Assembly: GCA_963768565.1 (NCBI GenBank)
Contig: CAVYIO010000022.1
Span: forward strand, 1-64,000
Source of the DNA: JABDKH01 sp963768565
Lineage (GTDB): Bacteria > Bacteroidota > Rhodothermia > Rhodothermales > JABDKH01
Direction of reading: 5' to 3'
Length of the DNA: 64,000 nucleotides
Shown here in pieces: positions 48,401-57,022 of this stretch. The notes beneath the pieces are model-generated. The model ran no database searches. It was not told the DNA's origin and saw only the letters and a list, made by a program, of their open reading frames with translations. Within the stretch, counting starts at the first letter, position 1. Each line of letters starts with the position of its first letter. Position numbers and translations under genes: made by a program.

Positions 48401-49719
48401 GGATCAATCGACCGTATGAGTGCTGCCGCGGCGGCTACCATAGGAGCAGCCATAGACGAACCGCTTCGGCGACCGTAGTAGTCTTCCGGTTGCAGATCCT
48501 CTCCGTTTGCGCCATCCGGGCTGACGGTCGTGAAGATGGAAGAGCCGGGCGCTCCGATGTCGACGCCGACGCCGGCAGACCCGCGTGACGACAGACTTGA
48601 GCCATCGGCGGAAAGCCACGCAACGGACAGGACCTCCGGGTAGTCGGACGGATAGTGAGGCTTGTCTCCACCCACATTCCCCGCCGACGCCACGACCACC
48701 ACGCCCCGCTCCACGGCATATCGAATGGCGTCCTGCATCAGTGGAGAAACGTGGATATCTCCGAACGACAGGTTCAGGACGCTGATCTGGTTCTCTGCCG
48801 CGTAGACGACGGCCCGGGCTATGTCGTCGTCATCGCCGCGCCCGTCGCGCCCGAAGGCGCGAAGTGGCACGAGGCGCACGCCCGGCGCCATACCGGAGAT
48901 ACCGACTCCGTTAGAGCCCGCCGCTCCGACGATGCCCGCGACGTTGGTCCCGTGCCCCGAACCGTCATCCTCCGCCACCGCGTCGGGGTCGCGGAAATCA
49001 CCTGGATCCACCGTCTGCGGCCGATCGACAAAATCATATCCGGAAACGTCGTCCACATAGCCGTTTCCATCGTCGTCGACTCCGTTGAGGTCCGCGGCAG
49101 TAAATCGCCCGTCTCCATCAATGTCCTCGCCGATCCTGACCGCGAACTGCCCCAGGAGATCAGGATGATCGAAGGATACGCCGGTGTCAACGAGGCCAAC
49201 GGTAACGTCGGGTGATCCGGTTGTGAGTTTCCATGCTTCTGCCACGCCAACAACGGCAAAATGATCAAGACTGTCAGCAAGAGGATCCGGTGCATCGTCA
49301 GCCGCGTCGACGGAGTACGTGTGGTTATACTGAACGTATCGCACATCGGAGCGGCGCCCCCAATCGTTCATTGCCGCATCTAGCGACGATGAATCAGGAA
49401 GATCGACGAGATAGACCGGGAAGGGCTGTTCCCCGCTCTTCCCCATCGCAATTGAAAGATCGAACAGACGCCGCACCCGTCGGACGGATGCCAGCATCTG
49501 GTCCGCAGGATCCACACCGGTTTTGGCAGTGGACTCCAGCGTCCTCAGAAGGGATGACTCCTCGTCGACGCGCACGATCATCTCCGCCTGTCCACGCGCA
49601 GCCGGGACCAGAAGGACCATGGCGAGGACCAGGCCTAACGGCAACAAGAATCGCAAGCCAGATACTGACGCCAGGCCGTGGAGAGACTTGATATGTGCAC
49701 GCAGTCCGCCCGGGATCAT
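45418..49719 (-). CDS. Secreted subtilase (S8) with FG-GAP-like repeats and C-terminal sorting-type domain
   Basis: A 1433-residue exported protease. A signal peptide (hydrophobic LLPLGLVLAMVLLVPAARG) and propeptide come first. The S8 domain follows (~residues 150-480), with Asp178 (VGLVDTG), His256 (GSGHGTNVAG), Asn348 (ASAGNVG) and Ser422 (GSSMAAP). Then Ig-like parts and a series of FG-GAP/VCBS-like calcium-type repeats (DFDGDGLREVTL, GDFDGDGHQEML, DIDGDGVDDLVI, DVDSDGVDDMVL). A FlgD/T9SS-like end closes it (VFVFPNPYRQSSGSGRLVV, GSTVPSGIYLILVRSEG). It is coupled by ATGA to the upstream glycosyltransferase. Likely surface-attached or released for protein digestion or processing. Confidence 0.92.
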   Translation of the reverse strand: MIPGGLRAHIKSLHGLASVSGLRFLLPLGLVLAMVLLVPAARGQAEMIVRVDEESSLLRTLESTAKTGVDPADQMLASVRRVRRLFDLSIAMGKSGEQPFPVYLVDLPDSSSLDAAMNDWGRRSDVRYVQYNHTYSVDAADDAPDPLADSLDHFAVVGVAEAWKLTTGSPDVTVGLVDTGVSFDHPDLLGQFAVRIGEDIDGDGRFTAADLNGVDDDGNGYVDDVSGYDFVDRPQTVDPGDFRDPDAVAEDDGSGHGTNVAGIVGAAGSNGVGISGMAPGVRLVPLRAFGRDGRGDDDDIARAVVYAAENQISVLNLSFGDIHVSPLMQDAIRYAVERGVVVVASAGNVGGDKPHYPSDYPEVLSVAWLSADGSSLSSRGSAGVGVDIGAPGSSIFTTVSPDGANGEDLQPEDYYGRRSGSSMAAPMVAAAAALIRSIDPSLSPASIRSSLAASATDIGEEGWDHGTGAGLLNVGRALLRSLPGRVEITAPEMNAGLVDGPVPIRGTAVDPSFRSYRLSYAAGDDDLSAGDFNMIGSAQSQQIWNGLLGQWDISGLVDGLYTLRLSVELRTGASIEERRRIFVDRTAPVATVRQLGAGLVSGRHGVIADIATDDLTDVVMTVRLGGIEYRTSSGRTARRHGLYWKDETMEGGDALVTVTSRNAAGLEADTVLGIIVPRHSANSSLLNVSDRTGPDGFLLETLTDFDGDGLREVTLNRYEDGWIGDTVAVLEWGGSSFRRASSLLAGVIPRDIGDSDGDGLLELLTQVGPATLLIEQSPAGFPQNLIFADTSGLSGNQNDALWGARLTDMDSDGRVEIIGHNTREWRMLEWSGTSFEEVTRVSDPTGVADSELGENTFEQPYAVVGDFDGDGHQEMLTGDSDGDWIIYESSSDNTLEAVWSYETNRYDAGSRLAVGDLNGDDRTELIVYNHNWLTTTTDGEREPDIGRYSVFTNVGDNAFDLAAIIPVSGEITRHGSLATTDIDGDGVDDLVIVNPPDLYVLTFDAALNPTMIFHTGLDDPPGFEGFRSARIVVGDVDSDGVDDMVLADAEGGLRVLSPSAAARSLPVPAWVSAIAIDDSAVRLTWLSSGADSVHVYRARAGEEFQLLVTTSDAPAVDSVSVSSEYMVRGWYAGDGGPLSRIVKVRPHVPATVSSLARSSRSRIELVFTEPLDPATTAEQFLLVRGGRASSLLQGKGGRSVILDFPDAVTSTDTLRWQNLADAEGTPVQQTAVEIPSFEEPDRSLIVRSWSLVSSSAVSLAFSAPLDPSHARDVQNYRVSPDGNVSTAVFDESRSSEVLLEIEGVAVGATGLESSLTVLSMRSVDGRLLAPEGATIQLSGPSADLADVFVFPNPYRQSSGSGRLVVAGLPSSATIDIYSPDGVLVRQIEESDGNGGAVWDLTDSSGSTVPSGIYLILVRSEGLGSVLKKAAVIQ

Positions 49720-51040
49720 GATTGCGACTCGGGGTCTACCGCATCGTTGAGTATCGCAGCGAGGTCGCCCGCAAGCCGACGGCGGTCGAAGAGCCGGACG
49801 AACGCATCGTCGGGAGTCGCCATTCGGTTGGCCGACACCCGGTCAAACATGGAAACGATTGCTCGCGAAATATCTTGCGACGTCTTCCGGGTCCGCGAGC
49901 TCAGCCGCACCATATCGAACCAGGTCTTCCCGCGCCACACCGTCGGGCACGAGTCCAAGCACGGGACGTCGTGCCCCGAAGTACTCGTACAGCTTTCCGG
50001 TAGAGATCCCGTCGGCCCCGGGACGCTTCCCTATCGTTAGCCACAACACGTCAGCTTCGCTCATCCGTTTGACGATGTCAGAATGCGATTCGTATCCCAG
50101 ATAGTTTACCACGTCCGAAAGGCCCGCCCCGTCCACGAACGTCCGGAAGTCGTCCGGAACAAGTCCAACAAAATCAGCGGCGATCTGACCGCGGAGTTCC
50201 GGGTCGTCGTTCGATGGCCAGCCTTAGACCATTCAGAAAAGGTATCGGCGTCTGCGCGTCGTAGAAAATGCCTGAATAGAGGAAGCGGAAAACGCGTCTC
50301 TCCGTGCGACGATCGATCACACGTTCGTCGGGAAAATCTTCCGGGTCAAAACCCTGCGGAATCACGTGAATCGGCGCAATGACTCCTTTCGCCCGGCACC
50401 GCGAATCCAGACTATCGGCGATGATCCGGTTGATCGTGACCGTCGCGCTGGCACGTTTGACGACCCGGTGTTCAAGTCTTTCGTGAAGTTGTCTGTGAAG
50501 CTGCGTTGGATACGTATGCCGCGGATTACCGACCCAGTCGTCACGAAAGTCCAGCACGAGCGGAAGTTCGAGTCTTCGCGAAATCGACGCGGCCATGAGG
50601 TGCGACGTGTACGGCGGAGCGGAGGAAAGTACGGCGTCAAATGCGTGCTCGGATGGGACTGCCAGAGCCGCCTTCCTGCCCGACAGGAACCATCCGATCT
50701 TGTTGTCGGGCACGAAGAAGATGTTTGTAAGGGCGCTTGCCCAGCGTCTCCGTGACTCCCGGGGAAGATTCACGACACGTGCTCGACCATAGAGCCGCGT
50801 TGGGTCAAGTGATCTGGTTCGGACGATCTTAACGCCAGACTGTGCCAGATCCTCCAGGAGCGTGTCATCGTATGCGAAGTAGCCCCGCGGCTCCGCTGTG
50901 AGAACCGTAACGTCCCAACCGTATTCGGGAAGGTATTTGGCAAACTTTGACGCCCGCTGCACACCACTAAGTCCCAGCGGCGGGAAATAGTACGCCAGGA
51001 AAAGGACGTGCCGTCTGGGTTTTCCGCCTGAGTCCGTCAC
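49716..51040 (-). CDS. GT-B glycosyltransferase (GT4-like; frame interrupted twice)
   Basis: About 440 residues after correction. The N-terminal domain has FLAYYFPPLGLSGVQRASKF, the usual start of a family-4-like acceptor domain, and SSAPPYTSHLMAASISRRL. The donor domain has HVIPQGFDPEDFP, then YLGYESHSDIVKRMSEADVLW and STGKLYEYFGARRPVLGLVP. Extra bases near 50200-50203 and 49864-49867 put it in three frames. With both removed, a single protein runs to a stop that overlaps the subtilase ATG. Sugar and acceptor unknown; an envelope glycan or glycolipid is likely. Confidence 0.85.
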
Positions 51041-51068
51041 GTGATCCAGTACGATGGTGGAGATTTCA

Positions 51069-51084
51069 GAATCTATCGAGATTC
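51069..51084. other. Small perfect hairpin between pepP and glycosyltransferase genes
   Basis: GAATCT-ATCG-AGATTC: a six-base stem with a four-base loop in the 83-base gap. There is no T-run on the minus strand, so a role as terminator is weak; it could be an operator or mRNA-processing site. Confidence 0.3.
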
Positions 51085-51123
51085 GTTGACATTGCTATCC
51101 TCGGCGGCCGACCTGACCAGGCT

Positions 51124-52195
51124 TCAGCTTTGCACGCGGAGAAACTCTGTGGTCACGTTCGTAAGGTTGGTGCAGCCGCCCGAATCCAGCCGAACGAGGT
51201 CTTCGATTCGAATTCCAAACTTGCCCGGGATGTATACGCCTGGCTCGATCGAAATCACCACGTCTGCCGGGAGTTCCTCGCTGCTGCGAGCCGATACGCG
51301 GGGCCATTCGTGAACCTGCATTCCAACGCCGTGGCCAAGTCCATGGGTAAAATAGGAACCGAATCCATTGCGATCGATGTGATCGCGGGCGTGTGCATCA
51401 AGGTCCTTTGCGACTATGCCTGCGCGCGCAGCACCAATCGCATTCTGCTGTGCATCTCGAACGACTGCAAACACGTGCTCGGCCTCAGGACCCGGTTCAC
51501 CCACGGCGATGGTGCGCGTCATGTCGGAACAGTAGCCCTCAAGGCTGCAGCCAAAGTCAAGCACCACGACATCTCCGTGTCGGATCTTGCGGTCGCCAGG
51601 TCTCGCGTGCGGCAACGCACTGTTCGGACCGGAGGCAACGATCGGGTCAAACGACATGCCGTCGGCGCCACGCCTCAGGTGCTCGCAAATGATTCTGGCG
51701 GCAATCTCCTTCTCCGTCAGTCCCGGGACAATCCAATCGACGAGATCCCGAAACACGTCGGTGGTGACCTGCTGAGCTGCTTTGATGAGATTGACTTCGT
51801 GATTTGTTTTGACCGCCACCAACCTGTCAAGCAGTCCCTTTGTTAATCGGAAGTCGGCTGCGTCTCGGGCCGTACGCAGCTGATCAAACTTTGACGCGGA
51901 CAGGTGCTCGCCTTGAAGCAAGGACGGGCCCACCTGCTGCCAGCCAACCGCTGCTACAGAGAAAAGCGATGAGGTCGGATTCCGCGATATGAATACTGAG
52001 CTCGCCGACCTCGAGACGGGCCTGTTCCCGGTAGCGACCATCGGTGATCAGATGTCCGCCGTCGCGGTCGAGATACACGACGGCGTTTGATCCCGTAAAG
52101 CCGCATGCCCAGCGGATGTGGGGCAGCGAAGAAATCAGGATCCCCACCGCATTCGATTCGTCGAGGAGATCGCGAACGGCGGCGATACGATTCAT
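51124..52195 (-). CDS. pepP: Xaa-Pro aminopeptidase (M24B; frame interrupted)
   Basis: About 356 residues after correction. The N-terminal creatinase-like domain (LLDESNAVGILISSLPHIRW) and the pita-bread catalytic domain are in two frames; one extra base in 51956-51970 separates them. Metal ligands are visible: two Asp in VVLDFGCSLEGYCSDMTRT, His in GLGHGVGMQVHEW, and Glu in VVISIEPGVYIPG and GIRIEDLV. It removes N-terminal residues before proline. Fourteen bases downstream of guaB on the same strand. Confidence 0.9.
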
Positions 52196-52209
52196 GAACA
52201 GCAGCTTCG

Positions 52210-53695
52210 CTAGTGGGATCGCGACGTATAGTTTGGTGATTCCTTCGTAATCGCGACGTTGTGCGGGTGGCTCTCCATCACGCCGGATGACGTAATTCGG
52301 ACAAACTGGGCCCGGTCCGAAAGTTCGGTCAGTGTGGCACAGCCGGTGTAGCCCATCGCTGATCGCAGGCCACCCAGTATTTGGTACACCACTTCGCTCA
52401 GCGTCCCGCTGTATGGCACCCGGCCTTCGATCCCTTCCGGCACGAGCTTTCGAATATCGTCCTCGGCGTCTTGAAAGTAGCGGTCCTTGCTACCCTGTTG
52501 CATCGCACCAAGCGATCCCATTCCCCGATACGACTTGTACTTCCGACCCTCATACAGAATGGTCTCACCGGGACTCTCTTCCACTCGCGCAAACATCCCT
52601 CCGATCATTACGCTGCTTGCGCCGGCAGCAATCGCCTTCGGTACATCGCCGGTCTGTTTGATTCCACCGTCGGCGATAATCGGAACCTGATGCTCCCGCG
52701 CCACCGAACTGCAATCCATGATGGCCGTAAGCTGCGGAACCCCGACTCCGGCAACCACACGTGTCGTGCAGATTGAACCAGGTCCGATGCCCACCTTGAC
52801 CGCATCCGCGCCGGCCGCAATAAGGTCTGCGGTTCCTTCGGCCGTGGCAACGTTGCCCGCAACGACTTCCACGTGTTCGAAAATCGCTCTTCACCTTGAA
52901 CACGGCTTCGAGGACACCCTCGGAGTGGCCATGTGCCGTGTCGACGGTGAGAAAGTCAACGCCAGCCTCCACGATGGCCGCAACCCGGTCGAGCAGATCC
53001 GGCGTCACGCCGACCGCCGCGCCCACTCTGAGTCGACCATGCTCATCCTTGCAGGCATTCGGAAACTGTCTCTTCTTCTGGATATCCTTGAACGTGATCA
53101 GACCCCTTAGCAGTCCGGTCTCGTCGACCACGGGCAGTTTTTCAATCTTGTGTTCCTGCAGGAGCGCTTCGGCGGTTTGCAGCGTCGTGCCGATCGGCGC
53201 CGTTATCAATCCCGTAGTCGTCATCGCGTTGGACAACCGGACCGTGTTGTCATGCTGAAACCGCAGGTCGCGGTTCGTCACAATACCGATGAGGCGCCCG
53301 TCTTCGTCAATAACGGGAATACCGCCGATGGAGAATCGGGCCATTAACTGGCGCGCGTCGCCCACCGTGCTGCCCGGACTCAGTGTGATCGGGTCCAGTA
53401 TCATGCCGCTCTCGGATCTCTTGACCCGCCGGACCTCATCCGCCTGCTGTACGATCGACATGTTCTTGTGCAAGACGCCTACACCGCCCTCGCGTGCAAT
53501 GGCGATTGCCATTTCAGCTTCGGTAACCGTATCCATGGCAGCCGAAACGAGGGGCATGTTCAACTCGATGCGTCGCGTCAGAAACGTCTGCGTCGATACA
53601 CTGCGAGGCATAACGGAAGAACGTGCAGGTACGAGCAGCACGTCGTCGTACGTCAGTCCTTCACCGCGGATTTTGTCTGCCAAATCTGAATACAT
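52210..53695 (-). CDS. guaB: IMP dehydrogenase (frame interrupted)
   Basis: About 494 residues, NAD-dependent conversion of IMP to XMP, the committed step to GMP. N-terminal part: GLTYDDVLLVPARSSVMP, AAMDTVTEAEMAIAIAREGG; two CBS domains (~residues 95-210); then DTAHGHSEGVLEAV. The catalytic Cys loop GIGPGSICTTRVV and the flap (YRGMGSLGAMQQGS) are in a second frame. Removing one base at about 52879 gives KSDFEHVEVVAGNVAT, exactly the family sequence. ATG 53695 is preferred over TTG 53725. An essential-type gene is unlikely to be truly broken, so this is the best evidence for a sequence error. Confidence 0.93.
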
Positions 53696-53740
53696 GGGCT
53701 GGGTCACCGATATGCGTGTCGGCAATAAACGCGCAATCCC

Positions 53741-54553
53741 CTATTTCGTTTTCAACTTGACCTTCCTGTACAGCGCCTCAACCTCGAACGGCTCCAGCGA
53801 CCGCCATCGACCCCGCCGCAAGCGACTGGTCGTCAGTCCCGCATACCTGACGCGTTCAAGCTTCTTGACCTCGTATCCGAGGGCCTCCATCATCCGGCGA
53901 ATCTGCCGATTTCGCCCTTCATGGAGCGAAATCCCGACGATGGCCCGATCTGCCGGGTCCGCGTAGGTCACTTGATCGGCCTGCACGAGTTCACCATCCA
54001 GGTCCACACCGGATCTCAGGCGCTCAATATCTACCTCCTCAACCGGCCTGTCAGCCCGGAGCACATACAGCTTCTCGATCTCATACCGCGGGTGCATAAG
54101 CCGATTCGCCAGCTCTCCATCGTTTGTGATCAAGAGCACTCCCGTCGTATTGCGATCGAGACGACCGACAGGAAACAGGCCCATATCCTCCTTCCCCGCA
54201 ATGGTGACAAGGTCGAGGACAGTTGCCCTCCCCCGATCGTCCGCCGTAGTCGTGATCGTATCGCGGGGCTTGTTTAGCAGGATATGAGTGTGCTTTGTCG
54301 GCGAAATCAGTTTCCCATTGACGACGACCTTGTCGCCCGCCGAGACACGTGTCCCCAGTTGAGTGACAACGTCTCCATTAATTCGTACGAGTCCGGCCGT
54401 GATCAGCTCGTCGGCCTTTCGTCGAGAGCATACTCCAGACATGGCAAGGAAGCGATTGAGCCGAACGTTGTTCGCCGCAGGAATGCCAGCACCCGACTCC
54501 GCGTCTGGCTTTCGCTTTCGTTCAGGACGCCTGGAGGGCTTTCTGGCCATCAT
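53741..54553 (-). CDS. rluB: 23S rRNA pseudouridine synthase (RsuA/RluB family)
   Basis: A 270-residue enzyme with an N-terminal basic linker, an S4 RNA-binding domain (RLNRFLAMSGVCSRRKADELI) and the catalytic domain. The active Asp is in FPVGRLDRNTTGVLLITNDG. The end of the domain reads EGRNRQIRRMMEALGYEV. The S4 plus short insert pattern suits RluB/RluE-type large-subunit modifiers rather than RsuA. The ATG overlaps the scpB stop by four bases; scpB-rluB pairing is common in many phyla. Confidence 0.92.
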   Translation of the reverse strand: MMARKPSRRPERKRKPDAESGAGIPAANNVRLNRFLAMSGVCSRRKADELITAGLVRINGDVVTQLGTRVSAGDKVVVNGKLISPTKHTHILLNKPRDTITTTADDRGRATVLDLVTIAGKEDMGLFPVGRLDRNTTGVLLITNDGELANRLMHPRYEIEKLYVLRADRPVEEVDIERLRSGVDLDGELVQADQVTYADPADRAIVGISLHEGRNRQIRRMMEALGYEVKKLERVRYAGLTTSRLRRGRWRSLEPFEVEALYRKVKLKTK

Positions 54554-55299
54554 TCCTCGGCCAGTCCATTTCCGTTCGTCGTCGGAGCCCCTGGCACGCT
54601 TGAATCCGCCGAATCGACAGCGGATTCAGCGCTGTCACCCGCGGGTGCTGCCTCACTTTCAAGTCCCATGAGGGAATCGCGCAGGAGAAGGCGTGCTCTC
54701 TCGGTATTGAATGACGGATCGTTCAACAAATCCTCTACCTCGCGCAGATTTGGAAGGTCGTCGAGACCTTTCATCGCAAACTTCTCCAGGAAGGTTCTGC
54801 TCGTTCCGTAGAGTAGCGGCCTACCGACGGCATCGCTTCTCCCGATCACGTCCACCATGTCCAGCTCCATCAACTTGCGGAGGCCGTAATCCGAGTCTAC
54901 TCCGCGGACGAAGTCAACCTCGGGCTTCGTTACGGGTTGCTTGTAGGCCACGACGGCCAGCGTTTCCAGCAGAGATCTTGAGAGACGCCGCGTCATCTTC
55001 TGATCCAGAAACACTTTGAGATATGGTGCGACTTCCGGCGTTGTCGCCATGCGATATCCTTCTGCCCACTCGTAGATCCGGACGCACCTGCCACCAGCCT
55101 CGAAGCCGGCGTTGAGCCTGTCAACGGCTGCTTCGACTTCGGCAATTGTTGGACGTGAACCGCCGCGGACGCGGGCAAACACGTCCACAATCGTCTCCGT
55201 CCCGACCGGTTCATCCGCGCCAAAAATGAGCGCTTCGGTCATCATTGCAAGTTCATCCAGATCTATCCCGGAGTCACTGCCATTCGTCTCGATATTCAT
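54550..55299 (-). CDS. scpB: Segregation and condensation protein B
   Basis: A 249-residue kleisin-associated protein with two winged-helix domains (TEALIFGADEPVGTETIVDVF...; TRRLSRSLLETLAVVAYKQPVTKPEVDFVRGV; GRPLLYGTSRTFLEKFAMKGL). It binds ScpA and SMC in the chromosome-organising complex. The C-terminal 50 residues are acidic and Ser/Ala-rich, probably disordered. 29 bases downstream of scpA and coupled to rluB. Confidence 0.94.
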   Translation of the reverse strand: MNIETNGSDSGIDLDELAMMTEALIFGADEPVGTETIVDVFARVRGGSRPTIAEVEAAVDRLNAGFEAGGRCVRIYEWAEGYRMATTPEVAPYLKVFLDQKMTRRLSRSLLETLAVVAYKQPVTKPEVDFVRGVDSDYGLRKLMELDMVDVIGRSDAVGRPLLYGTSRTFLEKFAMKGLDDLPNLREVEDLLNDPSFNTERARLLLRDSLMGLESEAAPAGDSAESAVDSADSSVPGAPTTNGNGLAEE

Positions 55300-55328
55300 A
55301 TTCCAATTAAGTTGATCCGCCTTCGGAC

Positions 55329-56051
55329 TTACAGATCGCTGGCCTCGGCCACCTGAAGGTAGAAATCGTCCACGTCACCGGCCATTCTCAATGCGATTTC
55401 ACCGAGGCGTGCCATTTCGAGCACCGCGAGGAACGTGGTGACGATGAAGGCCTTGGACCGTTTCGCGACCAAAGCCACAAAAGACACTTCGCTTACGTCC
55501 TCGAGCTGCTCTCGCACGTATTGACGCTGCATGTCGATCGAATATACCTCGGCCTCGATTTCATGCTCCGGTCCATCAGCGGCTTCAGTAAGAACTCGGC
55601 GCAGAGCAGATATCAGATCAAATATCGAAGCGTCTTCCACAACGGGCGGTGCGTCGACTTTGAAGGCCGATTCACCGGACGCCTCACCTCGCGTAAAGAG
55701 CTCCGATCGCATCTCGAAGCGACTGGACAACCCTGCCGCTGCTTCCTTGAACCTGACGTACTCGAGAAGTCGTTCCACCAGCTCCGCTCTCGGGTCGATC
55801 GGCTCACCCTCCTCATCAACATCGGGAGACGGCAGAAGCATCCGCGCCTTGATGTTTATGAGAACAGCGGCCATGTACAGGAAATCGCCGACGCCGTCGA
55901 GGTCTATCTGCTCGAGCAGACGGACGTACTCCAGAAACTCGTCTGCGATCTGCGCGATAGGGATATCGTAGATATCGAGCTCATCCCGCTGAATGAAAAA
56001 CATCAGCAGGTCCAGCGGACCTTCAAATTGATCCAGTCGAACTCGATACAT
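55329..56051 (-). CDS. scpA: Segregation and condensation protein A (kleisin)
   Basis: A 240-residue kleisin. The N-terminal signature is FEGPLDLLMFFIQRDELDIYDIPIAQI. The C-terminal winged helix (AFIVTTFLAVLEMARLGEIAL) binds the SMC head. A charged middle (VDAPPVVEDASIFDLISALRRVL) is the ScpB-binding part. With ScpB and SMC it helps compact and segregate chromosomes. 29 bases downstream of the epimerase gene. Confidence 0.94.
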   Translation of the reverse strand: MYRVRLDQFEGPLDLLMFFIQRDELDIYDIPIAQIADEFLEYVRLLEQIDLDGVGDFLYMAAVLINIKARMLLPSPDVDEEGEPIDPRAELVERLLEYVRFKEAAAGLSSRFEMRSELFTRGEASGESAFKVDAPPVVEDASIFDLISALRRVLTEAADGPEHEIEAEVYSIDMQRQYVREQLEDVSEVSFVALVAKRSKAFIVTTFLAVLEMARLGEIALRMAGDVDDFYLQVAEASDL

Positions 56052-56080
56052 AAGATTGTGAGGTACTGTCGTCCGTCAGA

Positions 56081-57010
56081 TCAAGCGTCGACCGCGCGTG
56101 CACGAAACCACTTGACCGTAGCCTTCAGTCCGTCTTCAACAGATACCGTGGGCGCCCAACCCAACACGTGCTCAGAGTGTTTGTAGTCGAGTACGCTCCG
56201 ACGCTGCTCGCCCGGTCGTGCGTCCTCATGCCGTTCGGGCATCTCCGGACGAATCTCGTCACGCAAGAGTCGAAACAGTTGATTTACATCCGTCTCAACG
56301 GATGTTCCGACGTTGAAAATGCCCGACCCGTCATAACCAACCGCAGCCCTATTGGCCCGCACCACGTCGCCGACGTAGACGTAGTCCCGTGTCTGCTTAC
56401 CGTCTCCATAGATCACGGCCTGGCTGTTGGCAAGTAATCGATTGATAAATATGGCAATTACTCCCGCTTCTCCATGTGGATTCTGTCGCGGTCCATACAC
56501 GTTGCCATACCGGAGCGCGACGAACGGTACCCCATATTCCTGCTGATAGAAGTAGAGATACTTTTCTGTGGAAAGCTTCGTAATACCGTACGGGGACAGG
56601 GGTTGCAGCGGGTGTTTCTCGTCCTGCGGGACGTACTCCGGCTCGCCGTATATCGCGCCCCCGGTTGATGCAAAGACCACCTTCTTCAGTCCCGCTTTCC
56701 GCGCGCTCTCCATCAGATTCAGAAATCCGATCAGGTTGACCCCTGCGTCGAAGGCAGGGTCGGCGACAGATCGCCTCACATCCATCTGAGCGGCATGGTG
56801 TACAAGAACTTCGAACCGCTGCTCGGCCATAAGGTCGCCGACACCGGGATCTCGTATGTCCATCTGGTGAAAGGTCGCACCAACAGGTACGTTCTCCATC
56901 TTGCCAGACGAGAGGTCGTCCAGAATATGAACATCGTGTCGATCGCCGACGAGAGCGTCTGCAACATGCGAGGCAATGAAGCCCGCGCCACCTGTGACTA
57001 GTACTTTCAT
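56081..57010 (-). CDS. NAD-dependent sugar epimerase (GalE-like extended SDR)
   Basis: A 309-residue short-chain dehydrogenase/reductase with the NAD motif VTGGAGFIASHVADALV, HHAAQMDVRRSV, the serine region FASTGGAIYGEPE, catalytic YGITKLSTEKYL (Tyr and Lys), and RYGNVYGPRQNPHGEAGVIA. This fits UDP-glucose/GlcNAc 4-epimerases, shorter than E. coli GalE. It probably makes nucleotide sugars for envelope glycans. It sits 12 bases downstream of the M16 peptidase gene. Confidence 0.9.
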   Translation of the reverse strand: MKVLVTGGAGFIASHVADALVGDRHDVHILDDLSSGKMENVPVGATFHQMDIRDPGVGDLMAEQRFEVLVHHAAQMDVRRSVADPAFDAGVNLIGFLNLMESARKAGLKKVVFASTGGAIYGEPEYVPQDEKHPLQPLSPYGITKLSTEKYLYFYQQEYGVPFVALRYGNVYGPRQNPHGEAGVIAIFINRLLANSQAVIYGDGKQTRDYVYVGDVVRANRAAVGYDGSGIFNVGTSVETDVNQLFRLLRDEIRPEMPERHEDARPGEQRRSVLDYKHSEHVLGWAPTVSVEDGLKATVKWFRARAVDA

Positions 57011-57022
57011 TGACCGGGGTAT

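Noticed and set aside
8403..52879. Programmed +1 ribosomal frameshifting as the explanation for the split genes
   Set aside because: The sites have different codons and no shared slippery heptamer, stop codon or stimulator, and they hit unrelated housekeeping genes. Sequence error is simpler.
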